DNA of 64,000 nucleotides from Ideonella dechloratans (GTDB taxonomy: Bacteria; Pseudomonadota; Gammaproteobacteria; Burkholderiales; Burkholderiaceae_C). The notes beneath the pieces are model-generated. The model saw only the letters and a list, made by a program, of their open reading frames with translations. It had not been told where the DNA came from and made no database searches. The stretch covers positions 1,240,001 to 1,304,000 of the forward strand of contig NZ_CP088081.1 in assembly GCF_021049305.1 (NCBI RefSeq), read 5' to 3'. Below, piece after piece: positions 9,463-20,998 of this stretch. Made by a program: the position numbers and the translations under genes. Every line of letters begins with the position of its first letter. Position 1 is the stretch's first letter.

Positions 9463-9496
9463 GGCCGGGACTTTGCCGCCGCGCTACGATGCTGGC

Positions 9497-9979
9497 ATGA
9501 GCGACAGCCCCAAGCCGCCCAAGATCCCCGAATCGGTGCTGGTGGTCATCCACACCGCCGACCTGAACGTGCTGCTGATGGAACGTGCCGACGCGCCCGG
9601 CTACTGGCAGAGCGTCACCGGCTCCAAGGACACCCTGGACGAAGCCCTGCGCGAGACCTGCCGCCGCGAGGTGCTGGAGGAGACCGGCATCCGCATCGGC
9701 ACCGACGCCGTGCCGGACACAGCCCTGCGCGACTGGTCGCTGTCCAACGTCTACGAGATCTATCCGCGCTGGCGCCACCGCTACCCGCCCGGCGTGACGC
9801 ACAACACCGAGCATGTCTTCGGCCTGTGCGTGCCCGCGGGCACGCCGGTCACGCTGGCGCCGCGCGAACACCTGCAGTACCGCTGGCTGCCCTGGCAGGC
9901 CGCCGCCGATGCCTGCTTCTCGCCCTCCAATGCCGAGGCGATCCTGCTGCTGCCGCGTTTTGCGGCCTCCATCCCATGA
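9497..9979 (+). CDS. nudB: Dihydroneopterin triphosphate diphosphatase (Nudix, NudB)
   Basis: A 160-residue Nudix hydrolase. The Nudix box runs from GSKDTLDEAL to REVLEETGI (about residues 50-72) with the expected G-x5-E-x7-REVLEE-x-G pattern. NudB removes pyrophosphate from dihydroneopterin triphosphate in folate synthesis. The ATG at 9497 gives a normal N-terminus. The stop overlaps the next start as ATGA, indicating translational coupling. The substrate assignment follows from length and the conserved position near aspS and clsB. Confidence 0.9.
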   Translation: MSDSPKPPKIPESVLVVIHTADLNVLLMERADAPGYWQSVTGSKDTLDEALRETCRREVLEETGIRIGTDAVPDTALRDWSLSNVYEIYPRWRHRYPPGVTHNTEHVFGLCVPAGTPVTLAPREHLQYRWLPWQAAADACFSPSNAEAILLLPRFAASIP

Positions 9980-10800
9980 CACCCGTCGCACCGGTCCATC
10001 CTGGTCAGCTCAATGCCCTGCTGCCCGCGCAGCGCAGCGACACCCCGCGCCTGCGGGTGGCCACCTACAACATCCACAAGGGGGTGCGCGGGGTGGGGCC
10101 GGGCAAGCGGCTGGAGATCCACAACCTGGGCATGGGCGTGAAGGCCCTGGACGCCGACCTGGTGTTCCTGCAGGAGGTGCGGTTGTTCAACCAGCGCGAA
10201 GCCCGCCACTTCGACCGCACCTGGTTCGGCTGGCCGGAAGAAGGGCAGGCCGAGTTCCTGGCGCCCGAGGGCTACGAGGCCGCCTACCGTACCAATGCGG
10301 TCACCCGCGATGGCGAACACGGCAATGCGCTGCTCTCGCGCTGGCCCCTGGGCGAGATCCGCCACCATGACGTCTCCGACCACCGCTTCGAGCAGCGCGG
10401 CCTGCTCTACGTGCCGGTGAGCTGGCAGGGCGGGGTGGTGCACACCGTGGTGGCCCACCTGGGCCTGATCCACGCCAGCCGGGTGCGGCAGGTGCAGCGC
10501 CTGCACGACTTCATCGCCTCCCATGTGCCGGCCGGCGAGCCCCTGCTGGTGGCGGGCGATTTCAACGATTGGGGCGAGCGCCTGGACACGCCGATGGCCG
10601 GCCTGGGCCTGCTGCGGGCCCGCTCGCCCGATGGCCGCCTGTCCAGCCGCCTGACCTTCCCCTCGCGGGTGCCCATCTTTGCGCTGGACCGGGTCTACAC
10701 CCGGGGCTTCCGCTGCGTGCGCAGCAGCGTGCCGCGCGGGCCCGCCTGGGCCCGCATGTCCGACCACCTGCCCCTGCTGGTCGAGCTCGAGCTGAGTTGA
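9976..10800 (+). CDS. Endonuclease/exonuclease/phosphatase family protein
   Basis: A 274-residue protein of the EEP (DNase I-like) fold. It shows TYNIHKGVRG near residue 30, LVFLQEV (catalytic Glu) near 60, GDFNDWG near 195 and SDHLPLLVEL at the end, so the metal-binding and catalytic residues are all present. It overlaps nudB by four bases and ends one base before clsB. This three-gene order is common in Burkholderiales. Homologues are often called YbhP. They may act on phosphodiesters of lipids or nucleic acids; the substrate is unknown. Confidence 0.88.
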   Translation: MTPVAPVHPGQLNALLPAQRSDTPRLRVATYNIHKGVRGVGPGKRLEIHNLGMGVKALDADLVFLQEVRLFNQREARHFDRTWFGWPEEGQAEFLAPEGYEAAYRTNAVTRDGEHGNALLSRWPLGEIRHHDVSDHRFEQRGLLYVPVSWQGGVVHTVVAHLGLIHASRVRQVQRLHDFIASHVPAGEPLLVAGDFNDWGERLDTPMAGLGLLRARSPDGRLSSRLTFPSRVPIFALDRVYTRGFRCVRSSVPRGPAWARMSDHLPLLVELELS

Positions 10801-10801
10801 G

Positions 10802-12097
10802 ATGTCGCCCACCGACGCGTCAGACGATGACACGCCGGTCCATCCCGGCGCCTGGTACGTCTTCTCCCGGCCGGTCTTCTTCGGCCACAACGAGGTGCGC
10901 CTGCTGCGCGGCGGCGATGAGCTCTTCCCGCGCCTGATCGAGGCCATCGGCCATGCCCTGCACGAAGTCTGGCTGGCCACCTACATCTTCTACGACGACA
11001 GCGCGGCCGAGGCCGTGGCCCTGGCCCTGGCTGCCGCGGCGCGCCGCGGCGTGCGGGTGCGGGTGGTGGTGGACGGCTTCGGCTCCCACCGAAGCCTGCC
11101 CACGCTGCAGCGCTGGCTGGAGCCGGCCGGCGTGCATTTCACGGTCTTTCGCCCGCTGGAGCGCTGGTGGAACTGGCTGCAACCGGGGCAGATGCGCCGC
11201 CTGCACCAGAAGCTCTGCGTGGTGGACGGCCAGCGCGCCTTTGTCGGCGGCATCAACCTGATCGACGACCGCAACGACATCCACCACGGCCGCAGCGAGC
11301 GGCCGCGCCTGGACTTCGCGGCCGAGGTGCATGGCCCGGCCGCCATGCCCGTGGAGCAGACGGTGCGGGCCATCTGGACCCGCGCCGCCTTCGGCCAGGA
11401 CTGGCGCCAGGAAGTGCTGAACCTGGTGCGCAGCGCGCGGCCGGTGCGCTCGGCCCGCCAGTACCTGCGGCAGTTGCGCATCCTGCCGCCGCACCCCGCC
11501 TTGCCGCCGGGCGACGAGGCCCCGGTGCAGGTGGCCTTCGTCGTGCGCGACAACATGCGCCAGCGCCGGGCCATCGAGCGCAGCCTGATCGACGCCATCC
11601 GCCTGGCCGAGCGCCGGGTCGACCTGGTCACGCCCTATTTCTATCCGGGCCACTCGTTCCGCCGCGCGCTGATCAAGGCGGCGCGCCGGGGTGTGCGCGT
11701 GCGCCTGCTGCTGCAGGGCAAGCTGGACTACCGCATCGCCGGTCTGGCCGCGCGGGTGCTGTACGACGAACTGCTGGTCGAGGGCATCGAGATCTACGAA
11801 TACATGCCCGCTTTCCTGCACGCCAAGATGGCGATGGCCGACGAGGACTGGATCACCGTGGGCAGTTCCAACGTGGACCCGCTGTCCCTGCTGCTCAATC
11901 TGGAGGCCAATCTGGTGGTGCGCGACGAGGCGCTGACGGCCGCCGCCTCACGCGAGTTCGAGCTGGCGCTCACCCAGTCGCTGCACATCACGGTGGCGCC
12001 GCTGCGCCGGGGCTGGGCCGCCATGCTGGGCCGCGGCCTGGTGGCGTGGATGGCGCACTGGTACCTGCGCCTGGCGGGCTGGAACGAACGCTACTGA
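10802..12097 (+). CDS. clsB: Cardiolipin synthase B (phospholipase D family)
   Basis: A 431-residue protein with two HKD motifs: LHQKLCVVDGQRAFVGG near residue 140 and LHAKMAMADEDWITVGSSN near 340. These give the paired HxKx4D catalytic sites of the PLD superfamily. It lacks the two N-terminal membrane helices of ClsA, as expected for ClsB. It makes cardiolipin from phosphatidylglycerol at the inner membrane. The start follows the preceding stop by one base, so it closes the nudB-exonuclease-clsB operon. Confidence 0.93.
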   Translation: MSPTDASDDDTPVHPGAWYVFSRPVFFGHNEVRLLRGGDELFPRLIEAIGHALHEVWLATYIFYDDSAAEAVALALAAAARRGVRVRVVVDGFGSHRSLPTLQRWLEPAGVHFTVFRPLERWWNWLQPGQMRRLHQKLCVVDGQRAFVGGINLIDDRNDIHHGRSERPRLDFAAEVHGPAAMPVEQTVRAIWTRAAFGQDWRQEVLNLVRSARPVRSARQYLRQLRILPPHPALPPGDEAPVQVAFVVRDNMRQRRAIERSLIDAIRLAERRVDLVTPYFYPGHSFRRALIKAARRGVRVRLLLQGKLDYRIAGLAARVLYDELLVEGIEIYEYMPAFLHAKMAMADEDWITVGSSNVDPLSLLLNLEANLVVRDEALTAAASREFELALTQSLHITVAPLRRGWAAMLGRGLVAWMAHWYLRLAGWNERY

Positions 12098-12106
12098 GTC
12101 TGCGGG

Positions 12107-12517
12107 TCAGACCGTCGGCGGCGGGCCGTAGTCGTTGTCGCCCGGGGTGCCGCGCAGCATGCCGTTCTCGATCAGCACCCACAGCCAGCCCACCAGCGGG
12201 ATCAGGTTGACCAGCACCCACCAGGCCGAGCGGTTGCGGTCATGCCAGCGCTTGACCGAGATGGCCAGGGCCGGCCACAGCAGCAGCAGGTTGGTCAGCC
12301 CGTCGGCCTCTTCGGCCGTCAGGCCGACGATGCCCAGCAGGCCGTTGAACAGCAGCGTCATCAGCAGCAGCCACAGCACGCCGTGGCGCCAGAAGGTGGC
12401 GCGCGAAATGCGCCCTTGAAAGCTGAAGTACAGCCAGAACGGCGGCAGAGGATCGGCAAAGGGATTGCCCCCCTCGGCGGGCTGGGGCGGGGGAGAGAAC
12501 AGCGCGGGCGGCGACAT
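12107..12517 (-). CDS. DUF805 family small membrane protein
   Basis: A 136-residue protein. After a Pro-rich start, FWLYFSFQGRISRATFW (about 27-43) is the DUF805 hallmark. Three hydrophobic helices and the conserved VKRWHDRNRSAWW (about 87-99) follow. The C-terminus ends GTPGDNDYGPPP, typical of the family. Function is unknown. It converges on clsB with a 9-base gap and lies downstream of the minus-strand hut arm. Confidence 0.88.
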   Translation of the reverse strand: MSPPALFSPPPQPAEGGNPFADPLPPFWLYFSFQGRISRATFWRHGVLWLLLMTLLFNGLLGIVGLTAEEADGLTNLLLLWPALAISVKRWHDRNRSAWWVLVNLIPLVGWLWVLIENGMLRGTPGDNDYGPPPTV

Positions 12518-12550
12518 GGGCGCAGTATTCCATGCACCCTGGGGGCCGCC

Positions 12551-13960
12551 TCAATGCCACAGCGCGGACATCAGCCGGGTGTAAGCCAATGCCGGGTTCT
12601 CGGTGCCCCCGCAGTGGTCTGCGCGCAACATTGCGCCTTGCAGCACCCAGTCGCCGGCCACCATCACCGCCGCCCAGGGCGTGCCCGGGCCGGTCATCAC
12701 CAGTGCGTCCAGCCAGCGGTCCATCGGCAGGCCGGCGCACTCGGGCGCGGCCGCGTCGGCCACCAGCAGATCGGCCCGCGCGCCGGCCTGCAGGCCCCAG
12801 CGGGCGAAGCCCGCGGCCGCCTGCCCGCCACGCAGCGCGCTGCGCCACAGCCGCGTGCCGCCCGAGGGCTCGCCGCCGGTCGGATCGGCCGCCACATTGC
12901 GCTGCAGGCGCTGCAGGCGCTGGCCGTACTCCAGCCAGCGCAGCTCCTCGCGCCAGTCGCGGGTGACCTGGCTGTCCGAACCGATGGCCAGCGGCACGCC
13001 CGCGGCCAGCCAGCCGGGCAGATCGGCCAGGCCGTCGCCCAGGTTGGCCTCGGTGCCGGGGCACAGCACCACGCCCGCGCCGCTGGCCGCCACCGCGGCA
13101 ATCTCCTCGGGCGTGCTGTGGGTGGCGTGCACCAGCTGCCAGCGGGCATCCAGCAGGCCCTGGGCGGCCAGCCACTGCATCGGCCGCTGGCCGGTGGCGG
13201 CCAGGCAGTCGCGCACCTCGGCGGGCTGCTCGGCCACGTGGATGTGCAGCGGCACGGCCTGGCCGGCGGCCAGCGTGGCCAGGCGCTGCAGGCTCTCGGG
13301 CCGGGCCGCGCGCAGCGAATGCACCGCCATGCCGGCGTTCAGCCGCGCATGGCCCTGGGCATTGACCGCCTGGCAGATCGCCCAGGCGCCGTCGGCATCC
13401 AGCCGGAAGCGGGCCTGGTCGGGCCGCAGCTCGGGCTGGCTGAAGCCGGCGCGCTCGTAGATCACCGGCAGCAGGGTCAGGCCGATGCCGGTGTCGGCCG
13501 CCGCGTCGATCAGCGCGCGCGACAGGGCCAGCGGGTCGTCGTAGGGCGTGCCGTCGGGCTGGTGCTGCAGGTAATGGAACTCGCAGACCTGGGTGTAGCC
13601 GCCGCGCAGCAGCTCGCCGTAGAGCTGGCGGGCGATGGTGCGCAGCTCGGCCGGGCCCACGCGGCCGGCCACCCGGTACATGCGGTCGCGCCAGCTCCAG
13701 AAGTCATCCTCGGCGCGGGTGCGCTGCTCGGCCAGGCCGGCAAAGGCGCGCTGGAAGGCGTGGCTGTGCGCGTCCACCAGGCCGGGCAGCACCGGGGCCG
13801 CCAGCCGCTGCGCGCCGGACGGGCAGGGCTGGCCGGCCTGCACCGCGGCCCAGCGGCCCTGGGCATCCACGCTCAGCAGCACATCGGCCTGCCAGCCTTC
13901 GGGCAGCCAGGCCCAGGGGGCCCACAGGGGTCGGGTGGGGCTCTGCGTTGTCGCGTTCAT
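12551..13960 (-). CDS. hutF: Formimidoylglutamate deiminase (HutF)
   Basis: A 469-residue amidohydrolase. The zinc-site motif GLVDAHSHAFQRAFAGL lies near residue 55, with HIHVAEQPAEV, a downstream VHATHST and GSDSQVT completing the metal and substrate ligands. It deiminates N-formimino-glutamate to N-formyl-glutamate and ammonia, step four of the five-step histidine pathway. Its start overlaps the hutG stop as ATGA. It is the last gene of the minus-strand hut arm. Confidence 0.95.
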   Translation of the reverse strand: MNATTQSPTRPLWAPWAWLPEGWQADVLLSVDAQGRWAAVQAGQPCPSGAQRLAAPVLPGLVDAHSHAFQRAFAGLAEQRTRAEDDFWSWRDRMYRVAGRVGPAELRTIARQLYGELLRGGYTQVCEFHYLQHQPDGTPYDDPLALSRALIDAAADTGIGLTLLPVIYERAGFSQPELRPDQARFRLDADGAWAICQAVNAQGHARLNAGMAVHSLRAARPESLQRLATLAAGQAVPLHIHVAEQPAEVRDCLAATGQRPMQWLAAQGLLDARWQLVHATHSTPEEIAAVAASGAGVVLCPGTEANLGDGLADLPGWLAAGVPLAIGSDSQVTRDWREELRWLEYGQRLQRLQRNVAADPTGGEPSGGTRLWRSALRGGQAAAGFARWGLQAGARADLLVADAAAPECAGLPMDRWLDALVMTGPGTPWAAVMVAGDWVLQGAMLRADHCGGTENPALAYTRLMSALWH

Positions 13961-14802
13961 GCCGCGGTCCCCGGTCGCCAGGCCAGCATCGTCTCCACCA
14001 GCCGGCCCAGCAGGGGCTGCACCTGCGCGGCGTGGGCGGCGTCCCAGGCCCAGGGCGGGGCCTCGGTCATGTAGCAGGACCAGCACATCTCCAGCTGGAT
14101 GGCATGCCGGCCCTGGGCGGGCTGGCCGTGGTGGCGGGTGATGTGGCCGCCCTTGAAGCGGCCGTCCACCACCTGGGTGTAGGCGTCCTGGCCGGCCAGC
14201 ACCTCGGCCAGGCGCTGGCGCAGCAGCGGGTCGCAGCTGGCGCCACCCACGGTGCCCAGGTTCAGGTCGGGCAGCTTGCCTTCGAAGAGCCAGGGCAGTT
14301 CGGAGCGGATGCTGTGGCCGTCGAACAGCACCGCGTGGCCGTGGGCGGCCTGCAGGCGGGCCAGCTCCGCCTCCAGGGCGTCGTGGTAGGGCTGCCAGTA
14401 GCGGGCGCGGCGGCGCTGCACCTCGGCCGCGTCCGGCGCCTGGCCCTCGCGGTACAGCGGCTCGCCGCTGAAGAAGCGGGTGGGGCAGAGCTCGGTGTTG
14501 TTGGCGCCGGGGTACATCGGTGCGTTGTCGGGCGGCCGGTTCAGGTCGATGACGTAGCGCGCGAAACGGGGCACGACCAGGCTGGCGCCGCGCGCGCACA
14601 CGAAGGCGTAGAGCTTCTCCAGGTGCCAGTCGGCGTCCTCGGTGGCCAGGGCGCGCGGCACGAAGGCCGCTCGCAGAGCGTCCGGGATGGCGGTGCCGGC
14701 GTGCGGCACGCTCACCAGCAGCGGGCCGGTGCCGCGCCAGAGGGTGAAGGTGTCCGTCTCGAGGTCGGGGGCGCGGTCGATGACGAGGTCGGTGGCGTTC
14801 AT
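13957..14802 (-). CDS. hutG: N-formylglutamate deformylase (HutG)
   Basis: A 281-residue protein with [12 protein letters not shown] near residue 30, DWHLEKLY near 58, LNRPPDN near 86 and [11 protein letters not shown] near 165. These are hallmarks of the N-formylglutamate amidohydrolase family. It releases formate and glutamate, the last step of the HutF/HutG branch. It overlaps hutI and hutF by four bases each (ATGA), so the arm is translationally coupled. Confidence 0.95.
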   Translation of the reverse strand: MNATDLVIDRAPDLETDTFTLWRGTGPLLVSVPHAGTAIPDALRAAFVPRALATEDADWHLEKLYAFVCARGASLVVPRFARYVIDLNRPPDNAPMYPGANNTELCPTRFFSGEPLYREGQAPDAAEVQRRRARYWQPYHDALEAELARLQAAHGHAVLFDGHSIRSELPWLFEGKLPDLNLGTVGGASCDPLLRQRLAEVLAGQDAYTQVVDGRFKGGHITRHHGQPAQGRHAIQLEMCWSCYMTEAPPWAWDAAHAAQVQPLLGRLVETMLAWRPGTAA

Positions 14803-16043
14803 GCAAGAACCTCCTGGACAGGCTGGCCGGCCCGCACGACGCGGCAGACCGGGCTGTGGCCGAAACGGTAGGCCAGTTCGTGGGGGTGGTCCACCGCCCA
14901 GTGGGCCCAGTCGGCCTGGCGGCCGGGGGTGAGCTGGCCCAGACGCTCATGCAGGCCCAGGGCCCGCGCCGCATGGCGGGTGAAGCCGGCCAGGGCTTCT
15001 TCCGGCGTCAGGCGGAACAGGGTGCAGGCCATGTTCATCATCAGGAGCGGCGACAGGGTGGGCGAGGTGCCGGGGTTGTGGTCGGTGGCCAGGGCGATGG
15101 GCACGCCCGCGGCGCGCAGCGCGGCCACCGGCGGCAGGTGGGTGTCGCGCAGGAAGTAGTAGGCCCCCGGCAGCAGCACGGCCACCGTGCCGGCCGCGGC
15201 CAGGGCCTGCACGCCGGCGTCGTCCAGGTGCTCCAGATGGTCGCAGCTCAGGCCCTGGTGGCGGCAGGCCAGGGCGGTGCCGCCGCTGTTGCTCAGCTGC
15301 TCGGCATGCAGCTTGACCGGCAGGCCCAGGGCGCGGGCGCGGCTGAACAGGCGGTCGATCTGCGCGGGGCTGAAGGCGATGTGCTCGCAGAAGCCGTCCA
15401 CCGCGTCCACCAGGCCCTCGGCCTGCCAGCCGGGCAGCCAGTCGCACAGGGCCTCGATGTAGTCGTCGGCCCGACCGGCGAACTCCGGCGGCAGGGCGTG
15501 GGCACCCAGGGCGGTGGTGCGCACCGTCATCGGCAGCCGCTCGCCCACGGCCCGCGCCACCCGCAGGCAGCGGGCCTCGTCGGCCTGGCTCAGGCCGTAG
15601 CCGGACTTGATCTCCACCGTGGTCACGCCTTCGCGCAGCAGCACCCGGGCACGGCCCAGCGTGGCGTCCAGCAGGGCCGCATCGCTGGCGTCGCGGGTGG
15701 CTTGCACGGTCGAGCGGATGCCGCCGCCGGCGCGGGCAATCTCCTCGTAGCTGGCACCCTGCAGGCGCAGCTCGAATTCGCGTGCCCGGTTGCCGCCATA
15801 GACCAGGTGGGTGTGGCAGTCGATCAGGCCGGGGGTGACGACGCCGCCGCCCCAGTCGTGCTCGGCGTCCACCGCCAGGCCGGCCGGCAGCGCGGCGGCC
15901 GGGCCCACCCAGGCGATGCGCTCGCCTTCGGTGACGATGGCGCCGTCGGGGATCCAGCCCCAGGGGCGGTCGGGGCGCAGGGTGGCCAGGTGGGCGCCGC
16001 GCCAGAGGGCGCGGTTGGGGCGGCGCACCGCGGGGGTGTTCAT
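14799..16043 (-). CDS. hutI: Imidazolonepropionase (HutI)
   Basis: A 414-residue amidohydrolase of normal length. It has the HxH metal site in [15 protein letters not shown] (about 69-83), [12 protein letters not shown] (about 245-256) and the catalytic ATDHNPGTS (about 320-328). It hydrolyses 4-imidazolone-5-propanoate to N-formimino-glutamate, step three of histidine degradation. The ATG at 16043 overlaps the hutD stop. This start fits the family better than the longer upstream open frame, which belongs to other genes. Confidence 0.96.
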   Translation of the reverse strand: MNTPAVRRPNRALWRGAHLATLRPDRPWGWIPDGAIVTEGERIAWVGPAAALPAGLAVDAEHDWGGGVVTPGLIDCHTHLVYGGNRAREFELRLQGASYEEIARAGGGIRSTVQATRDASDAALLDATLGRARVLLREGVTTVEIKSGYGLSQADEARCLRVARAVGERLPMTVRTTALGAHALPPEFAGRADDYIEALCDWLPGWQAEGLVDAVDGFCEHIAFSPAQIDRLFSRARALGLPVKLHAEQLSNSGGTALACRHQGLSCDHLEHLDDAGVQALAAAGTVAVLLPGAYYFLRDTHLPPVAALRAAGVPIALATDHNPGTSPTLSPLLMMNMACTLFRLTPEEALAGFTRHAARALGLHERLGQLTPGRQADWAHWAVDHPHELAYRFGHSPVCRVVRAGQPVQEVLA

Positions 16044-16576
16044 GGCATGTCCTCCAGGGTGAGCCACCAGGCGCGGGCCGGCGGGTCGATCTGCCAGGCG
16101 CCGGGCGTGTCCTCGCTCCAGGCCAGGGTGTGCGGGGGCAGGGCCAGGGCCTGGGCGCCGGTCTGCAGCGTGGTGGCCTCGGCGGTGTAAAGGCCGCGCC
16201 AGCCGGTGCCGGCCTGCCAGGGCTGTGCGGCGGGCCACAGCCGGCCCCGGCCGCCGGCCACCATCAGGTTCAGGTCGCGGGTGGGGCCGGCCAGCAGTGT
16301 GCAGTCCGGGGCCAGGGCGCCGTCGAAGGCGTGGGGGAGGCTGTCCGGCGTGAGGTCCATGCCCCCAAGCCGCACGCCCGCGCCGCTGAGCACCTGGAAG
16401 CTGCGGTGCACGCCGGGAAAAGGCGAGAAGGGGCCATCGCGTTCGATGTCGGCCACGCTGACCCGCAGCCGCCAGCCGCCGGGCGCGGGCCAGGCCAGCA
16501 GCTCGCGGGTGCGGCCGCCGCCGTTGCGCCAGGGCTGCTCGGGCACCTCGGCCCAGCGGATGGTGTGCAGGCTCAT
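16040..16576 (-). CDS. hutD: HutD/Ves family cupin-like protein
   Basis: A 178-residue protein with the family motif [11 protein letters not shown] near residue 17 and [11 protein letters not shown] near 50. HutD is commonly embedded in hut operons. It has been proposed to act as a governor or sensor that limits operon expression, but the biochemical role is not settled. Both ends overlap neighbours by four bases. Confidence 0.92.
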   Translation of the reverse strand: MSLHTIRWAEVPEQPWRNGGGRTRELLAWPAPGGWRLRVSVADIERDGPFSPFPGVHRSFQVLSGAGVRLGGMDLTPDSLPHAFDGALAPDCTLLAGPTRDLNLMVAGGRGRLWPAAQPWQAGTGWRGLYTAEATTLQTGAQALALPPHTLAWSEDTPGAWQIDPPARAWWLTLEDMP

Positions 16577-17292
16577 GGGGTGAACTCCCCGGCGAGCTGG
16601 TAGCGCCGGCCCGGGTAGACCAGCCGGCCCAGGGTGATGGCGTGCTCGCGGCTGAAGGTGCGGCGCACCACCACCAGGCAGGGCTCGTCCTCGGCGATGC
16701 CCAGCAGCCGGGCCTCCTGCGCGGTGGGGCGGGCGGCCTCGATGGCGTACTGGGCACGCCACAGCGCGGTGGCCTCGAACAGGTACTGGGTGGGTGTGCG
16801 GCGGGTGAAGTCCTGTGCCAGGTAGTCCGGCGCGGCGGCGGGGTTCACATAGCGGTCCTCGCACTGCAGGGCCAGGCCGTTGTCGCGGTGCACGATCAGG
16901 GTGTGGAAGACGGTGGCGCCCTCGGCCACGCCCAGCTGGGCGGCCAGTGCGGCGCTGGCAGGCTCGGCCTGCTGCAGCACCACCTCGCTGTCGTGGCGGT
17001 GGCCGCGGGCGGCGATCTCCTCGTGCACATCGTGCAGGGTCAGCGTGGCCGAGACCTTGTTGAGCGCTGCGGCGAAGGTGCCCACACCCTGCACCCGGTC
17101 GACGAAGCCCTCGGCCTGCAGCTCCTTGAGCGCGCGGTTGACCGTCATGCGGCTGACGCCGAACTGGGCGACCAGCTCGGCTTCGGAGGGCATCTGCGCG
17201 CCCGGGGCCCAGTCGCCGGCGGCGAGCCGGTCCTTCAGGTGCTGCTTGACCCGGGCGTAGGGCGCCAGGGCGGCGGAGGTGTGCGTGACCAT
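16573..17292 (-). CDS. hutC: Histidine utilisation repressor (HutC), GntR family
   Basis: A 239-residue GntR/HutC-family regulator. Residues 1-75 form the winged helix, with the recognition segment [20 protein letters not shown]. Residues 95-235 form the UTRA ligand-binding domain, which in HutC proteins senses urocanate. It heads the minus arm, divergent from hutU, with an 87-base intergenic region bearing palindromes. Loss of DNA binding on urocanate would derepress both arms and hutC itself. Confidence 0.94.
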   Translation of the reverse strand: MVTHTSAALAPYARVKQHLKDRLAAGDWAPGAQMPSEAELVAQFGVSRMTVNRALKELQAEGFVDRVQGVGTFAAALNKVSATLTLHDVHEEIAARGHRHDSEVVLQQAEPASAALAAQLGVAEGATVFHTLIVHRDNGLALQCEDRYVNPAAAPDYLAQDFTRRTPTQYLFEATALWRAQYAIEAARPTAQEARLLGIAEDEPCLVVVRRTFSREHAITLGRLVYPGRRYQLAGEFTP

Positions 17293-17301
17293 GGTGGGGC
17301 A

Positions 17302-17339
17302 GATGCTACTTGCATGAGCTTGTCTAGACAAGTAGCATC
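17302..17339. promoter_or_regulatory. HutC operator region with nested inverted repeats
   Basis: Two dyads overlap between hutC and hutU. A perfect 14-bp palindrome (cttgtctagacaag) sits at 17319-17332. An outer repeat of 11-base arms (gatgctacttg at 17302-17312 and caagtagcatc at 17329-17339) flanks it and shares its right half. The first palindrome resembles known GntR/HutC operators. The extra left half-site could allow two repressor dimers to bind or a loop to form. Confidence 0.8.
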
Positions 17340-17379
17340 CGCCCCATTCGATGTCTGGCCACCCTGTCTGGAGACCGCC

Positions 17380-19080
<1,701 letters not shown>

Positions 19081-19084
19081 GACC

Positions 19085-20632
19085 ATGACCGAGCTGACCC
19101 TGACCCCCGGCGCGCTGACGCTGGACCAACTGCTGGCGGTGCATGCCGGCGGCACCCGCCTGGTGCTGGACGAAGCGGCCCGCCCGGCCATCCGCGCCAG
19201 TGCGGCGGTGGTGCAGGCCGCTGCGGCGGGCGATGCGCCGGTCTACGGCGTGAACACCGGCTTCGGCAAGCTGGCCAACCAGCGCATCAGCGCGGCCGAT
19301 CTGGCCACGCTGCAGCTCAACCTGATCCGCTCGCACTCGGTGGGCGTGGGCGAGCCGCTGGCCCCGGCCGTGGTGCGGCTGATGCTGGCCACCAAGGCCG
19401 CCAGCCTGGCGCGCGCCCATTCCGGCGTGCGCGAGGTGGTCATCGACACCCTGCTGGCCGTGCTCAACGCCGGCCTGGTGCCGCTGGTGCCCAGCCAGGG
19501 CTCGGTGGGCGCCTCGGGCGACCTGGCGCCGCTGTCGCACATGACGCTGGCCCTGCTGGGCGAGGGCGAGTTCCTGGTCGATGGCCAGCGCCGCCCGGCG
19601 GCGGCCGTGCTGGTCGAGGCCGGCATCGCCCCGCTGGTGCTGGAGGCCAAGGAAGGCCTGGCGCTGATCAACGGCACCCAGACCTCCACCGCGCTGGCCC
19701 TGCACGGCTTCTTCAGCTTCGAGCCGGTGCTGGAATCGGCCCTGGTGATCGGCGCGCTGACGGTGGACGCCGCCCGCGGCAGCGACGGCCCCTTCGACCC
19801 GCGCATCCACGCGCTGCGCGGCCAGCCCGGCCAGATCGACGTGGCCCAGTACTACCGCAGCCTGCTGGCCGGCAGCGCGATCCGCCAGTCCCACACCGAA
19901 GGCGACGACCGGGTGCAGGACCCGTACTGCCTGCGCTGCCAGCCCCAGGTGGTGGGCGCCTGCCTGGATCAGCTGCGCCATGCGGCCCTGGTGCTGGTGC
20001 GCGAAGCCAACGCGGTGACCGACAACCCGCTGGTCTTCCCCGAAGACGGGGCGATGATTTCCGGGGGGAACTTCCACGCCGAGCCGGTGGCCCTGGCGGC
20101 CGATGCGATGGCGGTGGCCATCGCCGAGGTGGGGGCGATCGCCGAGCGCCGCATCGCCATGCTGATCGACGCCAGCGTCTCGCGCCTGCCGCCCTTCCTG
20201 ACCAGCAACGCCGGCCTGAACAGCGGCTTCATGATCGCCCACGTGACGGCCGCCGCCCTGGCCAGCGAGAACAAGTCCCTGGCCCACCCGGCCAGCGTGG
20301 ACAGTCTGCCCACCAGCGCCAACCAGGAGGACCATGTCTCGATGGCCACCTTCGCGGCGCGCCGCCTGCAGCCCATGATCGCCAACGTGGCGCACATCCT
20401 GGGCGTGGAGTGGCTGGCCGCGGCCCAGGGCATCGAGTTCCTGCGCCCGCTGGCCAGTTCGTCGGCGCTGGAAGAGGCGCATGCCCTGCTGCGCCGTCAC
20501 TGCGCGCCGATGCTGACCGACCACTACCTGGCGCCGGACATCGAGCGCGCCAGCGCGCTGGTGCGCGAAGGCGCGCTGTCGGGCATCTTCCGGGCGCTGC
20601 CGGACCTGCCCGCGCTGTGGACCCCGGCCTGA
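19085..20632 (+). CDS. hutH: Histidine ammonia-lyase (HutH)
   Basis: A 515-residue lyase. The Ala143-Ser144-Gly145 triplet in [10 protein letters not shown] cyclises to the MIO electrophile. Tyr54 in YGVNTGFG is the catalytic base, and the conserved HNQDxxS-like region appears as NQEDHVSMA. It removes ammonia from L-histidine to give urocanate, which is both the next substrate and the HutC inducer. With HutU, HutI, HutF and HutG the pathway to glutamate and formate is complete in this locus. Confidence 0.97.
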   Translation: MTELTLTPGALTLDQLLAVHAGGTRLVLDEAARPAIRASAAVVQAAAAGDAPVYGVNTGFGKLANQRISAADLATLQLNLIRSHSVGVGEPLAPAVVRLMLATKAASLARAHSGVREVVIDTLLAVLNAGLVPLVPSQGSVGASGDLAPLSHMTLALLGEGEFLVDGQRRPAAAVLVEAGIAPLVLEAKEGLALINGTQTSTALALHGFFSFEPVLESALVIGALTVDAARGSDGPFDPRIHALRGQPGQIDVAQYYRSLLAGSAIRQSHTEGDDRVQDPYCLRCQPQVVGACLDQLRHAALVLVREANAVTDNPLVFPEDGAMISGGNFHAEPVALAADAMAVAIAEVGAIAERRIAMLIDASVSRLPPFLTSNAGLNSGFMIAHVTAAALASENKSLAHPASVDSLPTSANQEDHVSMATFAARRLQPMIANVAHILGVEWLAAAQGIEFLRPLASSSALEEAHALLRRHCAPMLTDHYLAPDIERASALVREGALSGIFRALPDLPALWTPA

Positions 20633-20640
20633 GGCCGGGG
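20622..20640 (+). terminator. Hairpin spanning the hutH stop codon
   Basis: A perfect 8-bp stem (ccccggcc / ggccgggg) holds exactly the TGA stop codon of hutH (20630-20632) as its 3-base loop. No T tract follows, so it is not a classical intrinsic terminator. It may protect the mRNA 3' end or act with Rho. Confidence 0.45.
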
Positions 20641-20644
20641 AGCC

Positions 20645-20980
20645 TCACCGGCCGTCGATGCCGTCCACGATGAAGCCGGGGGCGGCGCCGTCGCCGCCCG
20701 TCTGCCAGGCCCCCTGGTAGGCGGTGGTGGCGAAGAGGGGGCCGCGGGCGGCGGTCACCCACACCGGGTTCTGCAGCGCCGGTGCGGCCGATTCGGCCAC
20801 CACCCCGTCGCGGCGCCCGGCCTGCAGCCAGGGCTTGCTGGCGCTGGCGAAGAACTGCTTGACCGGGGTCCAGCCCAGGGTGTCCACCTTGGCGGTCCAG
20901 CGGCCGAGCGTGCTGCCGCTGGGCACCGACTGGCTGCCGCCTTCGTCCAGCGCATCGGTCTGCACGGAGACGGTGACCCG
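20645..20980 (-). pseudogene. C-terminal fragment of an unidentified protein
   Basis: About 110 residues read as plausible protein (RVTVSVQTDAL, WTAKVDTLGW, AYQGAW, ending GFIVDGIDGR) with a stop at 20645-20647. No start codon with a ribosome-binding site precedes it. The coding character ends near base 20980, where an oppositely oriented fragment begins. I do not recognise the family. It looks like the tail of a gene whose 5' part was lost in a deletion. Confidence 0.55.
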
Positions 20981-20998
20981 GCCCAGGCGGCGCCAGGC

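Noticed and set aside
12098..12112. Terminator between clsB and the DUF805 gene
   Set aside because: Only a 5-bp stem (gtctg / cagac) with no T tract.
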